64,000 nt of DNA from assembly GCA_039519185.1 (NCBI GenBank), contig CM076846.1:153560406-153624405 (forward strand), read 5' to 3'. Source of the DNA: Astragalus membranaceus (taxonomy: Eukaryota > Streptophyta > Magnoliopsida > Fabales > Fabaceae). The notes below the pieces were generated by a model, which was given only the letters and a program-made list of their open reading frames with translations, made no database searches and was not told the origin of the DNA. Of the stretch, positions 43,421-52,288 are shown piece by piece (the first letter of the stretch is position 1; each line of letters starts with the position of its first letter). A program made the translations under genes and the position numbers.

Positions 43421-43475
<55 letters not shown>
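43421..43475. repeat. (TA)n target microsatellite of Copia-2
   Basis: A TA run of 55 bp before the insertion and a few TA units after it (50354-50360). The same run in the 3' LTR (57347-57365) is only about 19 bp. Confidence 0.93.
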
Positions 43476-43478
<3 letters not shown>

Positions 43479-43803
43479 GGATACCTTGTGTTGCAGGTAA
43501 CCTGATATTGCAGGATGTGTTTTGATGATGAAAAAGACAAAGGTAAGATTGACGGTCAAAGTCAATAAAAGTGACTAAACGTCAAAGTCACAATCCAAGA
43601 CAAGCAAGCCAAGAACTGAAGATTCAAGTTTAAGGGTAGTCCTTAAATATAAGGGTAGTCCTTAGGGTTTGAGTGTGTCTTAGGAAAAAGTGCAAGCTCT
43701 TTCAAAAGGTCAGCTCGTATCTCAGAGTCTCACACACTCACAAAGTCTTTTTAAAGGTGCATGCATATTTACGTAAACATTCTTATCACCTTTTAAATAA
43801 CAA

Positions 43804-44159
43804 AATCGATTTTCCTCATGCATAAACAAATATCAAAATCGATTTTCAGGTAAAATAGAAAAGCTATAAATCGATTGTCAGGCCATGTTTTATAATACAC
43901 AAATCGATTTCTGAGCCAAATATTTTTTAAGGGAAGAATCGATTCCCAACCTTTTGCACATAACTGAGAATCGATTCCCACTTGTCTCAGGCAAGCTGAA
44001 AATCGATTCCTACATTTTTTCACTAAGTATAGAATCGATTCCTAGCTTTCCATGACACTCAAGAATCGATTTCCCATATTTTACAAACAAAGATAAAATC
44101 GATTCCTTACCTAAATAAATCGATTCCTAGATCAAATACATTTTAACAAAGAATCGATT
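43804..44159. repeat. Phased AATCGATT palindrome array in Copia-2 5' LTR
   Basis: Twelve exact sites start at 43804, 43837, 43869, 43902, 43937, 43969, 44001, 44033, 44064, 44097, 44118 and 44152; a degenerate one follows at 44182. Spacings are 33, 32, 33, 35, 32, 32, 32, 31, 33, 21 and 34. Spacers show no clear similarity. Several sites extend to GAATCGATTC. Confidence 0.96.
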
Positions 44160-44197
44160 CCTACATTATTTTCAACGTAAAAATGAATTCCTCATAG

Positions 44198-44209
44198 CCT
44201 ATAAATAGG
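44198..44209 (+). promoter_or_regulatory. Probable TATA box of Copia-2 5' LTR
   Basis: CCTATAAATAGG lies about 40 bp after the last exact palindrome; transcription would start some 30 bp further. The same arrangement (TTTATAGGC near an array edge) is seen in Copia-1. Assignment by motif only. Confidence 0.6.
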
Positions 44210-44920
44210 CAGTGCTTCACGATTCATTGTACACACAACACACAACTCAACCCACTTGCATGAAACAGAAAACTCTTGAGAAAACTCTTCACGCTTATAC
44301 TTTTGCTCGTCACGTACCGTTGGTCTGTCTGAGCTGATCTGTTGCTAAGAGTTAGTTGGGGTTGTATTCTTCAAGTTGTAATATCTGCCTACACTAGAGG
44401 TATTTCTGCATTTACAATTGTTTATTATTTAATTGTTGTGTTTTGTTCTAGGGAGTGGGGTATCTCTCTAGGGTAGCTGCATGTACTAGGAAGTGGGGTA
44501 TCTTTCTAGGGCAGTTGATTGTAACAGGGGTGGGGTATCTCTTGTTATTGTTATATTAGATCTGAGGGCTCTCTATAGGTGGGGTATCCTAGGAGGAGAG
44601 TGCCTGAGTCTGTAAAGGTTTTCCAAGGCACCTGTAAGCCTTGTTGTTGTTTTAGTGGAAAATCTCACAAGGGTGTGAGGACTGGACGTAGGTCACTAGG
44701 AGGTGACCGAACCAGGATAAATCTCTGCGTGCTTTACTGCTTTCCTGCTTTACTGTTATACCGCTTTACTGTTTTATATTCTAATTCCTTCGCTTCCACT
44801 TAACCTGCGCGAAAATTAATCTAAGTCATTGAAAAGGGGAAAAACATTTTCAAAAGATCTGAAAAGTTTTTAAATCTCAATTCACCCCCCCTCTTGAGAC
44901 TGAAGCCACTTGGTAACAAG

Positions 44921-44932
44921 TGGTATCAGAGC
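44921..44932 (+). other. Copia-2 primer-binding site
   Basis: TGGTATCAGAGC, perfect for the initiator-Met tRNA, two bases after the LTR end. Confidence 0.95.
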
Positions 44933-44970
44933 TAGACTCTTGTATAAAGGGCCTAGCAGCTTCAAGAGAA

Positions 44971-46590
44971 ATGGCTTCAGGTTGGTCTACGCAAGAGGGT
45001 GCTTCTCTTACCCGTCCTCCGGGATTCAACGGGAAAGATTACGCATATTGGAAAGAAAGAATGAGAATCTTTATTGAAGGGGTAGACTTAGATGTTTGGG
45101 ATGCTGTGGAAAAAGGACCCTATGTCCCCACACACTTAGTAGATGGTATTCTTACTATTAAGAGTAGAAATGAATGGTCTGATGATGAGAAAAGAAAAGT
45201 GCAACATAATTTACGTGCCAAAAATATTATTACTTCTGCTTTAAGTCCTGATGAATTTTTTCGAGTTTCAAACTGTAAATCTGCCCAAGAAATGTGGGAT
45301 AATCTCCAAGTTACTCATGAGGGTACAAATGAAGTTAAAAGGGCAAGAACAAATACTCTTATCAGAGAGTACGAATTATTTAGAATGAATACAGGTGAAA
45401 CAATACCAGAAATGCAGAAAAGGTTCACTCACATTGTGAATCAGTTAAGCTTGTTGGGTAAGTCATTTCCTGCAGAGGATCTAATCAACAAAGTTCTGAG
45501 ATGTCTGAATAGAGAATGGCAGCCCAAGGTTACTGCTATAGCTGAATCAAGAAATTTAGCTACTATGACTCTGGCTACTCTGTTCGGTAAACTTCAAGAG
45601 CACGAACTAGAACTCACTCGTCTAGCTGAGTACGAAAACACAGATAAGAAAAAGAAAAGTTTGGCTCTAAAAGCATCTTGTTCTAGTCAATTTGATGATA
45701 GTGACAACTCAGATGATGAAATTGATGAAAATGAAGAGAATATGGCTCTTATGGTTCGGAAGTTCAAAAGGTTCATGAAAAACAACAACTATCCAAAGAA
45801 GAACTTCAAATCAAAAAAGTTCTCCAGCAAAGAAAGTACATCCGGTCCTCCTACTTGTTATGAATGCGGGAAACCCGGGCACATGAAAATGGAATGTCCT
45901 AATCTACAGAAAAAGGACTCCAAATCTGAAAAGAAGGCATTCAAAAATAACAAAGGAAGAAAAGCCTACATCGCATGGGAAGACAACTGCATGGATTCAT
46001 CAGATGAATCAGAAGATGAAGAAGCTCAAGTTGCATTAATGGCTGATCATGAAAGCGAGAATGAAAACGAGGTAATTTCTGACTCTGACTCTTTACAAAA
46101 TGCATATGATGATTTATATGAAGCTTTCACTGAATTACATGATGATTCTATGAAATTAGCTAAGGCATTAGATAAAGCAAAGAAAGTTATCAATCACCTT
46201 CAAAATGAAGTAATTGCATTAACTAAAGAAAGGTTAGAACTTAGAAAGGAAAATTACAGTCTTGGCTACCTTAAAGCAAATTATGTCTGTGACAAATGTA
46301 CTGAGTTTGAAAAGAAAGTCCATGAACTAGAATGGACAGTAGGAAAACTATCCAGCTTACAACAGGCACATCCTACACATCCTAGAAACAACTACACTAA
46401 AAGGCATATGCATCATAGATCAAGACCATGCATCAGTTGTAGTTATTGTGGTAAAAATGGACATACAGTTTCTGTTTGCAGGACAAGAGGAAGACAAAAT
46501 GTGAAGAAAGTATGGGTTCCCAAAGGGACCATACTAAGTACTAACCCACAAGGACCCAAAGAAATTTGGGTACCTAGAACCCTTGTTTAA
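44971..46590 (+). CDS. Copia-2 gag polyprotein
   Basis: The ATG at 44971 opens MASGWSTQEGASLTRPPGFN; codons upstream in this frame come from the primer site. A UBN2/gag-polypeptide domain follows (KDYAYWKERMRIFIEGVDLD, SAQEMWDNLQVTHEGTNEVK, FPAEDLINKVLRCLNREWQP). A CCHC knuckle CYECGKPGHMKMEC lies near residue 296. Then come acidic Ser-rich and coiled-coil segments (AKALDKAKKVINHLQNEVIA) and a second knuckle CSYCGKNGHTVSVC near residue 490. The reading frame is open for 539 residues. Gag would assemble particles and bind RNA. It resembles Copia-1 gag in order of parts but differs widely in sequence. No frame continues into pol. Confidence 0.93.
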   Translation: MASGWSTQEGASLTRPPGFNGKDYAYWKERMRIFIEGVDLDVWDAVEKGPYVPTHLVDGILTIKSRNEWSDDEKRKVQHNLRAKNIITSALSPDEFFRVSNCKSAQEMWDNLQVTHEGTNEVKRARTNTLIREYELFRMNTGETIPEMQKRFTHIVNQLSLLGKSFPAEDLINKVLRCLNREWQPKVTAIAESRNLATMTLATLFGKLQEHELELTRLAEYENTDKKKKSLALKASCSSQFDDSDNSDDEIDENEENMALMVRKFKRFMKNNNYPKKNFKSKKFSSKESTSGPPTCYECGKPGHMKMECPNLQKKDSKSEKKAFKNNKGRKAYIAWEDNCMDSSDESEDEEAQVALMADHESENENEVISDSDSLQNAYDDLYEAFTELHDDSMKLAKALDKAKKVINHLQNEVIALTKERLELRKENYSLGYLKANYVCDKCTEFEKKVHELEWTVGKLSSLQQAHPTHPRNNYTKRHMHHRSRPCISCSYCGKNGHTVSVCRTRGRQNVKKVWVPKGTILSTNPQGPKEIWVPRTLV

Positions 46591-47347
46591 ATCATTTCAG
46601 GTATGCTTCAAGGTATGGGGGACAAATTGGTACCTTGAAAGCAGAATCACAAAAGCTCATGACTGGGAAGAAACAAATCCTTAAACACTCCACCCCAGGT
46701 TAAGCAGTCATGTGACTTACATCAAAAATAAAACTGAGGAAAGAATCCTCAGGAAAGGTTAGTCCGCTTTTTATAGAACTATTAATTCAATCTCTTAACA
46801 CGAAATTGGTCTATACAAGTGCGAAATTTCATCTCCATGTTTTACTCATGTAAATTAAAAGGAACCATCATCCTAGAATCCATGACTCTAATATGTGCAT
46901 ACATGATTAAAAGTTAGTTGAATTTTTTAAACGGCCTGTCAAAATTATTGTCTTAAAACCTCATTGCAAAAGAAACCATTTACAATATTTTAATCGATTG
47001 TCAAGCCACTTCCATGACATGAATCGATTGTCAAGCCACTTCCAAAGGCCTATTTTTTAGCTCAAAATCGATTATATAGAATCTTTCACTAAAAATCTTT
47101 CAATCGATTATGATCCTTGCAAAATCTCCAACAAATCAATCCTTTCCTAAAACTTAGGGAAACTAGCGCTAATCTCTTATCCTCTCCAACAAGAAAGGCG
47201 CAAAATCCCTACAACATCTCACCACATCCTCTCCTATTTTCTTGGGCGCCTATCCCTATATCTTAGTCAATGTATTTTGTAGCGACCCATCTCACTATTT
47301 TCATAGTGTACTCACCTAAAAACAAACCCTCCTTTGAGCATAATTCA
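46591..47347 (+). other. Copia-2 spacer between gag and ORF2
   Basis: No gene. It contains four more AATCGATT palindromes at 46992, 47022, 47066 and 47102, the first two each followed by GTCAAGCCACTTCCA. Confidence 0.8.
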
Positions 47348-48517
47348 ATGCCTCCAAGAACCAAGAACCTCTGTGTCAAAAGGAAAAGGGTACATGATGG
47401 TGAAAGCTCCTTCCACTCCAGATATTTCACCAGTTCTGAACAAGCTGACCTCTACTGCAAAAACTTCTCTCTTAGAGGATTAGGAACCACTTATGCTCTA
47501 GACTTACCCTGGTTCCAAAGCCAAAAGGGATTTGAATTTATTGACTGGTTAGAGTTCCATAAACTACTAGACTTTGCAACTGAAACAGGCTCAGTCGCTC
47601 CTGACATGGTTAGAGCCTTCTACACCACTCTTAGCTACAACGATACAACTGAAACACTATCAGCTGAACTAAAAGGAACCAAAATCCACCTCACCCTAGC
47701 TCAGTTCAGTAATCTCACCAGCTTACCTTGTGATGGTGAGAAATTGATCCATATGAACCCTCCGGAATCTTGGCCCGAATTCGACCTAGGAGATACTTGC
47801 ATATGTATCTGTCATGCTCTGGCCGAAGTTGGTAAAAAGCCTATTCTAGCAAAATCACTCACAACCCAAAATCGGCTTCTCCACTACACCATAGCCCGAA
47901 CAATCCTTCCGAAAACCTCAAACATTGCTCAGGTAACCTATGATGAAGTTATTTTACTTTGGGGAATCAAACACCGGAAGAACATAAACTGGGCACATCT
48001 GATCGTAAGCCACATGATTCGTCACACAAAGACAAGCGACAAACCTCTTCCATACTGTGTCCTCATTACAAAACTCCTCCAGCACTTCAACATTCCATTC
48101 TTAGGGGAGAAAATCATAAAAGAGAAAGCAGCCTATCACATGATAAACACCTCCACCTTAAACCAGATGCAATTCATCCAATCTGGAGATACATGGCATC
48201 ACTCCTCCATAGGCATAGCATCATCCCAAGAATATGATCCAAACAGGCCATCTGGTCCAAACACAAACTCCACCATACATGAGGATGGTCAAACAGAACC
48301 AAACCAAACTGCTGCTGCTGCAGCCCCATCCCTCACTCACTTCTTGCATGCACTCAACATCTTTCAAGAAGAACAGAACGAAAGGATGGAAGAATTAAAA
48401 AAAGAAATCATCCTTTCCAGAGAGACCCACAGTCACGAGATTACTGCCTTAAACAATCGATTAACAGAATTTGAGGCTCGAAACAGTTCGTTTTCGCATT
48501 GGATGCAAGATCTTTAG
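47348..48517 (+). CDS. Copia-2 ORF2: putative plant transposon protein domain (Transposase_32-like)
   Basis: I chose the ATG at 47348 (MPPRTKNLCVKRKRVHDGES), which opens a basic N-terminus; an in-frame ATG lies upstream at 47270. The 390-residue protein has FHSRYFTSSEQADLYCKNFS, VRAFYTTLSYNDTTETLSAE, LKGTKIHLTLAQFSNLTSLP and VILLWGIKHRKNINWAHLIV. This pattern resembles the putative plant transposon protein domain found in many retroelement-derived plant proteins; its function is unknown. The C-terminus is a predicted coiled coil (NIFQEEQNERMEELKKEIIL). An AATCGATT palindrome lies within it near 48455. The frame is open and looks maintained. It could be a nuclear or particle accessory protein, but that is speculation. 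Confidence 0.75.
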   Translation: MPPRTKNLCVKRKRVHDGESSFHSRYFTSSEQADLYCKNFSLRGLGTTYALDLPWFQSQKGFEFIDWLEFHKLLDFATETGSVAPDMVRAFYTTLSYNDTTETLSAELKGTKIHLTLAQFSNLTSLPCDGEKLIHMNPPESWPEFDLGDTCICICHALAEVGKKPILAKSLTTQNRLLHYTIARTILPKTSNIAQVTYDEVILLWGIKHRKNINWAHLIVSHMIRHTKTSDKPLPYCVLITKLLQHFNIPFLGEKIIKEKAAYHMINTSTLNQMQFIQSGDTWHHSSIGIASSQEYDPNRPSGPNTNSTIHEDGQTEPNQTAAAAAPSLTHFLHALNIFQEEQNERMEELKKEIILSRETHSHEITALNNRLTEFEARNSSFSHWMQDL

Positions 48518-48896
48518 ATAAAATTATGAGTCAGCATTTTATTTTTATGTTTTGTGCCCTGTTGGCATAACCCTTCTCTTATAAGCCTATGACTATTAGC
48601 TCTTTTTGTTGGTTACCAATTTGGTTTAATGCAATGATTATTCTTTTCTAATTAAATGACTGTGCTGTTAGATTCGCATTTTTTATTACATGTTGCCCTC
48701 TTTGATCATGACAAAAAGGGGGAGAAGAATAGAGTTTTTAATATTTAGAATAAAGTTTTAATATTCAGCATGCATTTGCATTCACTTGCATACAGTCAAT
48801 AAAACAGGGGGAGCATTATGATAGGGGGAGTATCGTATACATTATCTGTTTGAACTAACCTCCCACCTTGAGATGAGTTAATGTTTTGTCATCATC
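48518..48896 (+). other. Copia-2 3' untranslated region
   Basis: No gene. It contains repeated GGGGGAG tracts (48717, 48808, 48825), extra polypurine-like runs upstream of the real tract, as in Copia-1. Confidence 0.7.
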
Positions 48897-48910
48897 AAAA
48901 AAGGGGAGAA
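48897..48910 (+). other. Copia-2 polypurine tract
   Basis: AAAAAAGGGGAGAA directly before the 3' LTR. Confidence 0.9.
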
Positions 48911-50353
48911 TGTGGATACCTTGTGTTGCAGGTAACCTGATATTGCAGGATGTGTTTTGATGATGAAAAAGACAAAGGTAAGATTGACGGTCAAAGTCAA
49001 TAAAAGTGACTAAACGTCAAAGTCACAATCCAAGACAAGCAAGCCAAGAACTGAAGATTCAAGTTTAAGGGTAGTCCTTAAATATAAGGGTAGTCCTTAG
49101 GGTTTGGGTGTGTCTTAGGAAAAAGTGTAAGCTCTTTCAAAAGGTCAGCTCGTATCTCAGAGTCTCACACACTCACAAAGTCTTTTTAAAGGTGCATGCA
49201 TATTTACGTAAACATTCTTATCACCTTTAAAATAACAAAATCGATTTTCCTCATGCATAAACAAATATCAAAATCGATTTTCAGGTAAAATAGAAAAGCT
49301 ATAAATCGATTGTCAGGCCATGTTTTATAATACACAAATCGATTTCTGAGCCAAATATTTTTTAAGGGAAGAATCGATTCCCAACCTTTTGCACATAACT
49401 GAGAATCGATTCCCACTTGTCTCAGGCAAGCTGAAAATCGATTCCTACATTTTTTCACTAAGTATAGAATCGATTCCTAGCTTTCCATGACACTCAAGAA
49501 TCGATTTCCCATATTTTACAAACAAAGATAAAATCGATTCCTTACCTAAATAAATCGATTCCTAGATCAAATACATTTTAACAAAGAATCGATTCCTACA
49601 TTATTTTCAACGTAAAAATGAATTCCTCATAGCCTATAAATAGGCAGTGCTTCACGATTCATTTTACACACAACACACAACTCAACCCACTTGCATGAAA
49701 CAGAAAACTCTTGAGAAAACTCTTCACGCTTATACTTTTGCTCGTCACGTACCGTTGGTCTGTCTGAGCTGATCTGTTGCTAAGAGTTAGTTGGGGTTGT
49801 ATTCTTCAAGTTGTAATATCTGCCTACACTAGAGGTATTTCTGCATTTACAATTGTTTATTATTTAATTGTTGTGTTTTGTTCTAGGGAGTGGGGTATCT
49901 CTCTAGGGTAGCTGCATGTACTAGGAAGTGGGGTATCTTTCTAGGGCAGTTGATTGTAACAGGGGTGGGGTATCTCTTGTTATTGTTATATTAGATCTGA
50001 GGGCTCTCTATAGGTGGGGTATCCTAGGAGGAGAGTGCCTGAGTCTGTAAAGGTTTTCCAAGGCACCTGTAAGCCTTGTTGTTGTTTTAGTGGAAAATCT
50101 CACAAGGGTGTGAGGACTGGACGTAGGTCACTAGGAGGTGACCGAACCAGGATAAATCTCTGCGTGCTTTACTGCTTTCCTGCTTTACTGTTATACCGCT
50201 TTACTGTTTTATATTCTAATTCCTTCGCTTCCACTTAACCTGCGCGAAAATTAATCTAAGTCATTGAAAAGGGGAAAAACATTTTCAAAAGATCTGAAAA
50301 GTTTTTAAATCTCAATTCACCCCCCCTCTTGAGACTGAAGCCACTTGGTAACA
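48911..50353 (+). repeat. Copia-2 3' LTR
   Basis: It has the same length as the 5' LTR, with a few substitutions (for example GAGTG/GGGTG near 49110 and GTACAC/TTACAC near 49665). The AATCGATT array is repeated at 49239-49594 with identical spacing. Confidence 0.95.
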
Positions 50354-50426
50354 TATATATGATTGGGTGTTTGGTGAATTTAATTTGGTGTTTGAATTAG
50401 AAAAATCTTGATTTTGGGAGTTCCTA

Positions 50427-51056
50427 GGCGCCTTGGGCGCCATATGCCTTGTTGCTGTTTCTGTGTCTTAGTCATGGGCGCCAGGCGCCCAGCCACTGTG
50501 CCCTGCGCCAGTTTTCCTGCGCCTGTGCCACTGTGTTCCCAGTTTTGGCACAAGGCGCCTTGTGCCATGGGAGCCAAGGGCCCCAACTTTCTGTTGTTCA
50601 TTTTGTGAAAATTGATACTGGGTTTTCATGTCCAAGTTAAATGGCTCGTGTAAAATAATTTTTGGAGTCATAGGAGTTGTGGTCTGTCCTGGCCTTAGGC
50701 GCCTAGTCCATGGGCGCCAATGATGCGTGTCACATTTTGCCAGAATTTTTGTTGGGTTTCCATATTCTGAGTATTTGGCTCGTGCAAAATTAATTTCGAG
50801 GTTAAAAGAGTTTTCTTGCGTGTTTTGCCAAGGCGCCTTATGCATGGGCGCCGTGTTCCCTGCGCCAGTTTTCCAGCGCCAGTGTCTGGGCACTAAGCGC
50901 CCTGCGCCAGTTTTGCTAGGCGCCCTGCGCCAGTTTTCCAGCGCCAGTGTCTGGGCGCTAGGCGCCCTGCGCCAGTTTTGCTAGGCGCCCTGCGCCAGTT
51001 TTTCCTGCGCCAGTGTCTGGGCGCTAGGCGCTCTGCGCCAGTTTTTGCTGGGCGCC
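50427..51056. repeat. GGCGCC/TGCGCCAG array in Tekay 5' LTR
   Basis: At least thirteen GGCGCC palindromes (for example 50427, 50436, 50477, 50484, 50554, 50698, 50713, 50832, 50847, 50919, 50961, 50984 and 51051) are mixed with CCTGCGCCAGTTTT units. The unit CCTGCGCCAGTTTT plus AGTGTCTGGGCGCTA is tandemly repeated at 50870-51050. Confidence 0.93.
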
Positions 51057-52172
51057 AAAAATCAGGATGTTGCCCAAATTTTCCAAATTTGTTTTTAATG
51101 TAACTTTTGACTCGGTTATCCAAATTTAACGGTTCAAAATGCGTTTCGAAGCTAATTTTGGTGTCTATCCAAATATTCTGATTTTATGTAAAAATGGGTT
51201 ATTTTACTGGTGGTTCTGGACTGAAGTTGTTCAAGGTGTCTAATTTCAATTTTTATTCACTTTCCCTATGTCGTGTCAAATCCTAAATTGGCCTAATTGA
51301 AATTGGTGTTGGTGTGAGTGGTGGGTTGAGTTGGTGAGTGTATTATGGTGTGATTGGTGAGCAGAGGCTTCGGCCTAATTTTAATTGGTGAGCTGATTAA
51401 TACAATGGTGAGAATATGAATAAAATGGTGAGTTGATTAAATGGTGAATTGATGAATTGTGTGGTGTGTTGTGGTGCATTTCCATAGCATCTCATGAAAC
51501 ATGTGCATTATTGGTGAGCAGAGGCTTCGGCCTAATTTTATTTGGTGAGCAGAGGCTACGGCCTATTTGTATTTGGTGACGGATCCGACATGCATGTGCC
51601 CGTGGAGTTTGGGTTGCATTTCATGCATAACCATATATTGTGTAGTGCTGTTTGGAAATGTAATTTTGATGTGGTTGTTGCCATTGTTGTGAATCGGTGT
51701 GCTTGGTTACCTTTTCCTATGCAGTGCTTATTTCCATATGTTATTAATTATGAAAAGAGACTCACCCTACTGCTTTTATGTTGCTTCTTATGTCGGCAAC
51801 GTGCAGGTAATAACGAGTGAAGGTTACCCTTATGCCTTCGTCTGGTAGGAAGTGTCATGCTCTGATACGTAGCACCGGGGGGGCGTCTTATGCTTATGTG
51901 TTATTGTCTTTATGCTGTTAGACTATTATTGGTGCTGTATTGGTTTTGTTTTCGAACTGTTATTATTCCGTTGCGGTAGTGACTGTATTTGGTTGATGCG
52001 AACTAAACGGTATTTCATGGTGCTATGTATCTTGTGGTTCTAACCGAACTATGAAAATTGAAGTTGTTGATTTAATGAAGTAAGTGTAGCACTCTCTTAT
52101 ATTGTTTTCAAAAAAAAAGAAACTCTGATTTTATTAAATAGTAAGGTTATTAGAAAGGGGGTGTTACATTAG

Positions 52173-52184
52173 TGGTATCAGAGC
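52173..52184 (+). other. Tekay primer-binding site
   Basis: TGGTATCAGAGC, initiator-Met type, four bases after the LTR. Confidence 0.95.
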
Positions 52185-52288
52185 AGTTCGGTCTGTCCGG
52201 CCAAGTCGTCCTGTCATAGTGTCTTATGACAAATAGGAATTGTTAGATTAGTTCTAGATTTCTGTTTGTGCTGCAGTGATAATTTGAA

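Larger units (their letters stand above)
43476..44918 (+). repeat. Copia-2 5' LTR
   Basis: TG...CA unit with an AATCGATT array at 43804-44159 and four copies of TGGGGTATCT-type words (44457-44590). It should contain the promoter; CCTATAAATAGG at 44198-44209 is a good TATA box, just downstream of the palindrome array. Confidence 0.95.
43476..50353 (+). mobile_element. Copia-2: young non-autonomous Copia with gag and a second ORF, no pol
   Basis: Two LTRs of 1443 bp each (43476-44918 and 48911-50353) start TGTGGATACC and end GGTAACA. I noticed about four differences between them. The target duplication TATAT flanks it (43471-43475 and 50354-50358), within a TA repeat. The primer site TGGTATCAGAGC is perfect and a polypurine tract AAAAAAGGGGAGAA precedes the 3' LTR. 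Both internal ORFs (gag, 539 codons; ORF2, 390 codons) are open. Reverse transcriptase, integrase, RNase H and protease are absent, so it depends on another element's enzymes. It is the youngest LTR insertion in the window and could still be mobilised. Confidence 0.95.
42740..52168 (+). repeat. Tekay 5' LTR, split by Copia-2
   Basis: The LTR proper is 42740-43475 plus 50359-52168. The break is in a TA microsatellite (43421-43475). The right part holds the GGCGCC array (50427-51056) and three copies of GGTGAGCAGAGGCTTCGGCC (near 51356, 51511 and, as CTACGGCC, 51545). Confidence 0.93.

Noticed and set aside
50380..51123. Overlapping Ala/Pro/Gly/Arg-rich ORFs in the Tekay LTR
   Set aside because: They arise from the GC-rich GGCGCC array, which is stop-poor in several frames. 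The same ORFs recur in the 3' LTR.
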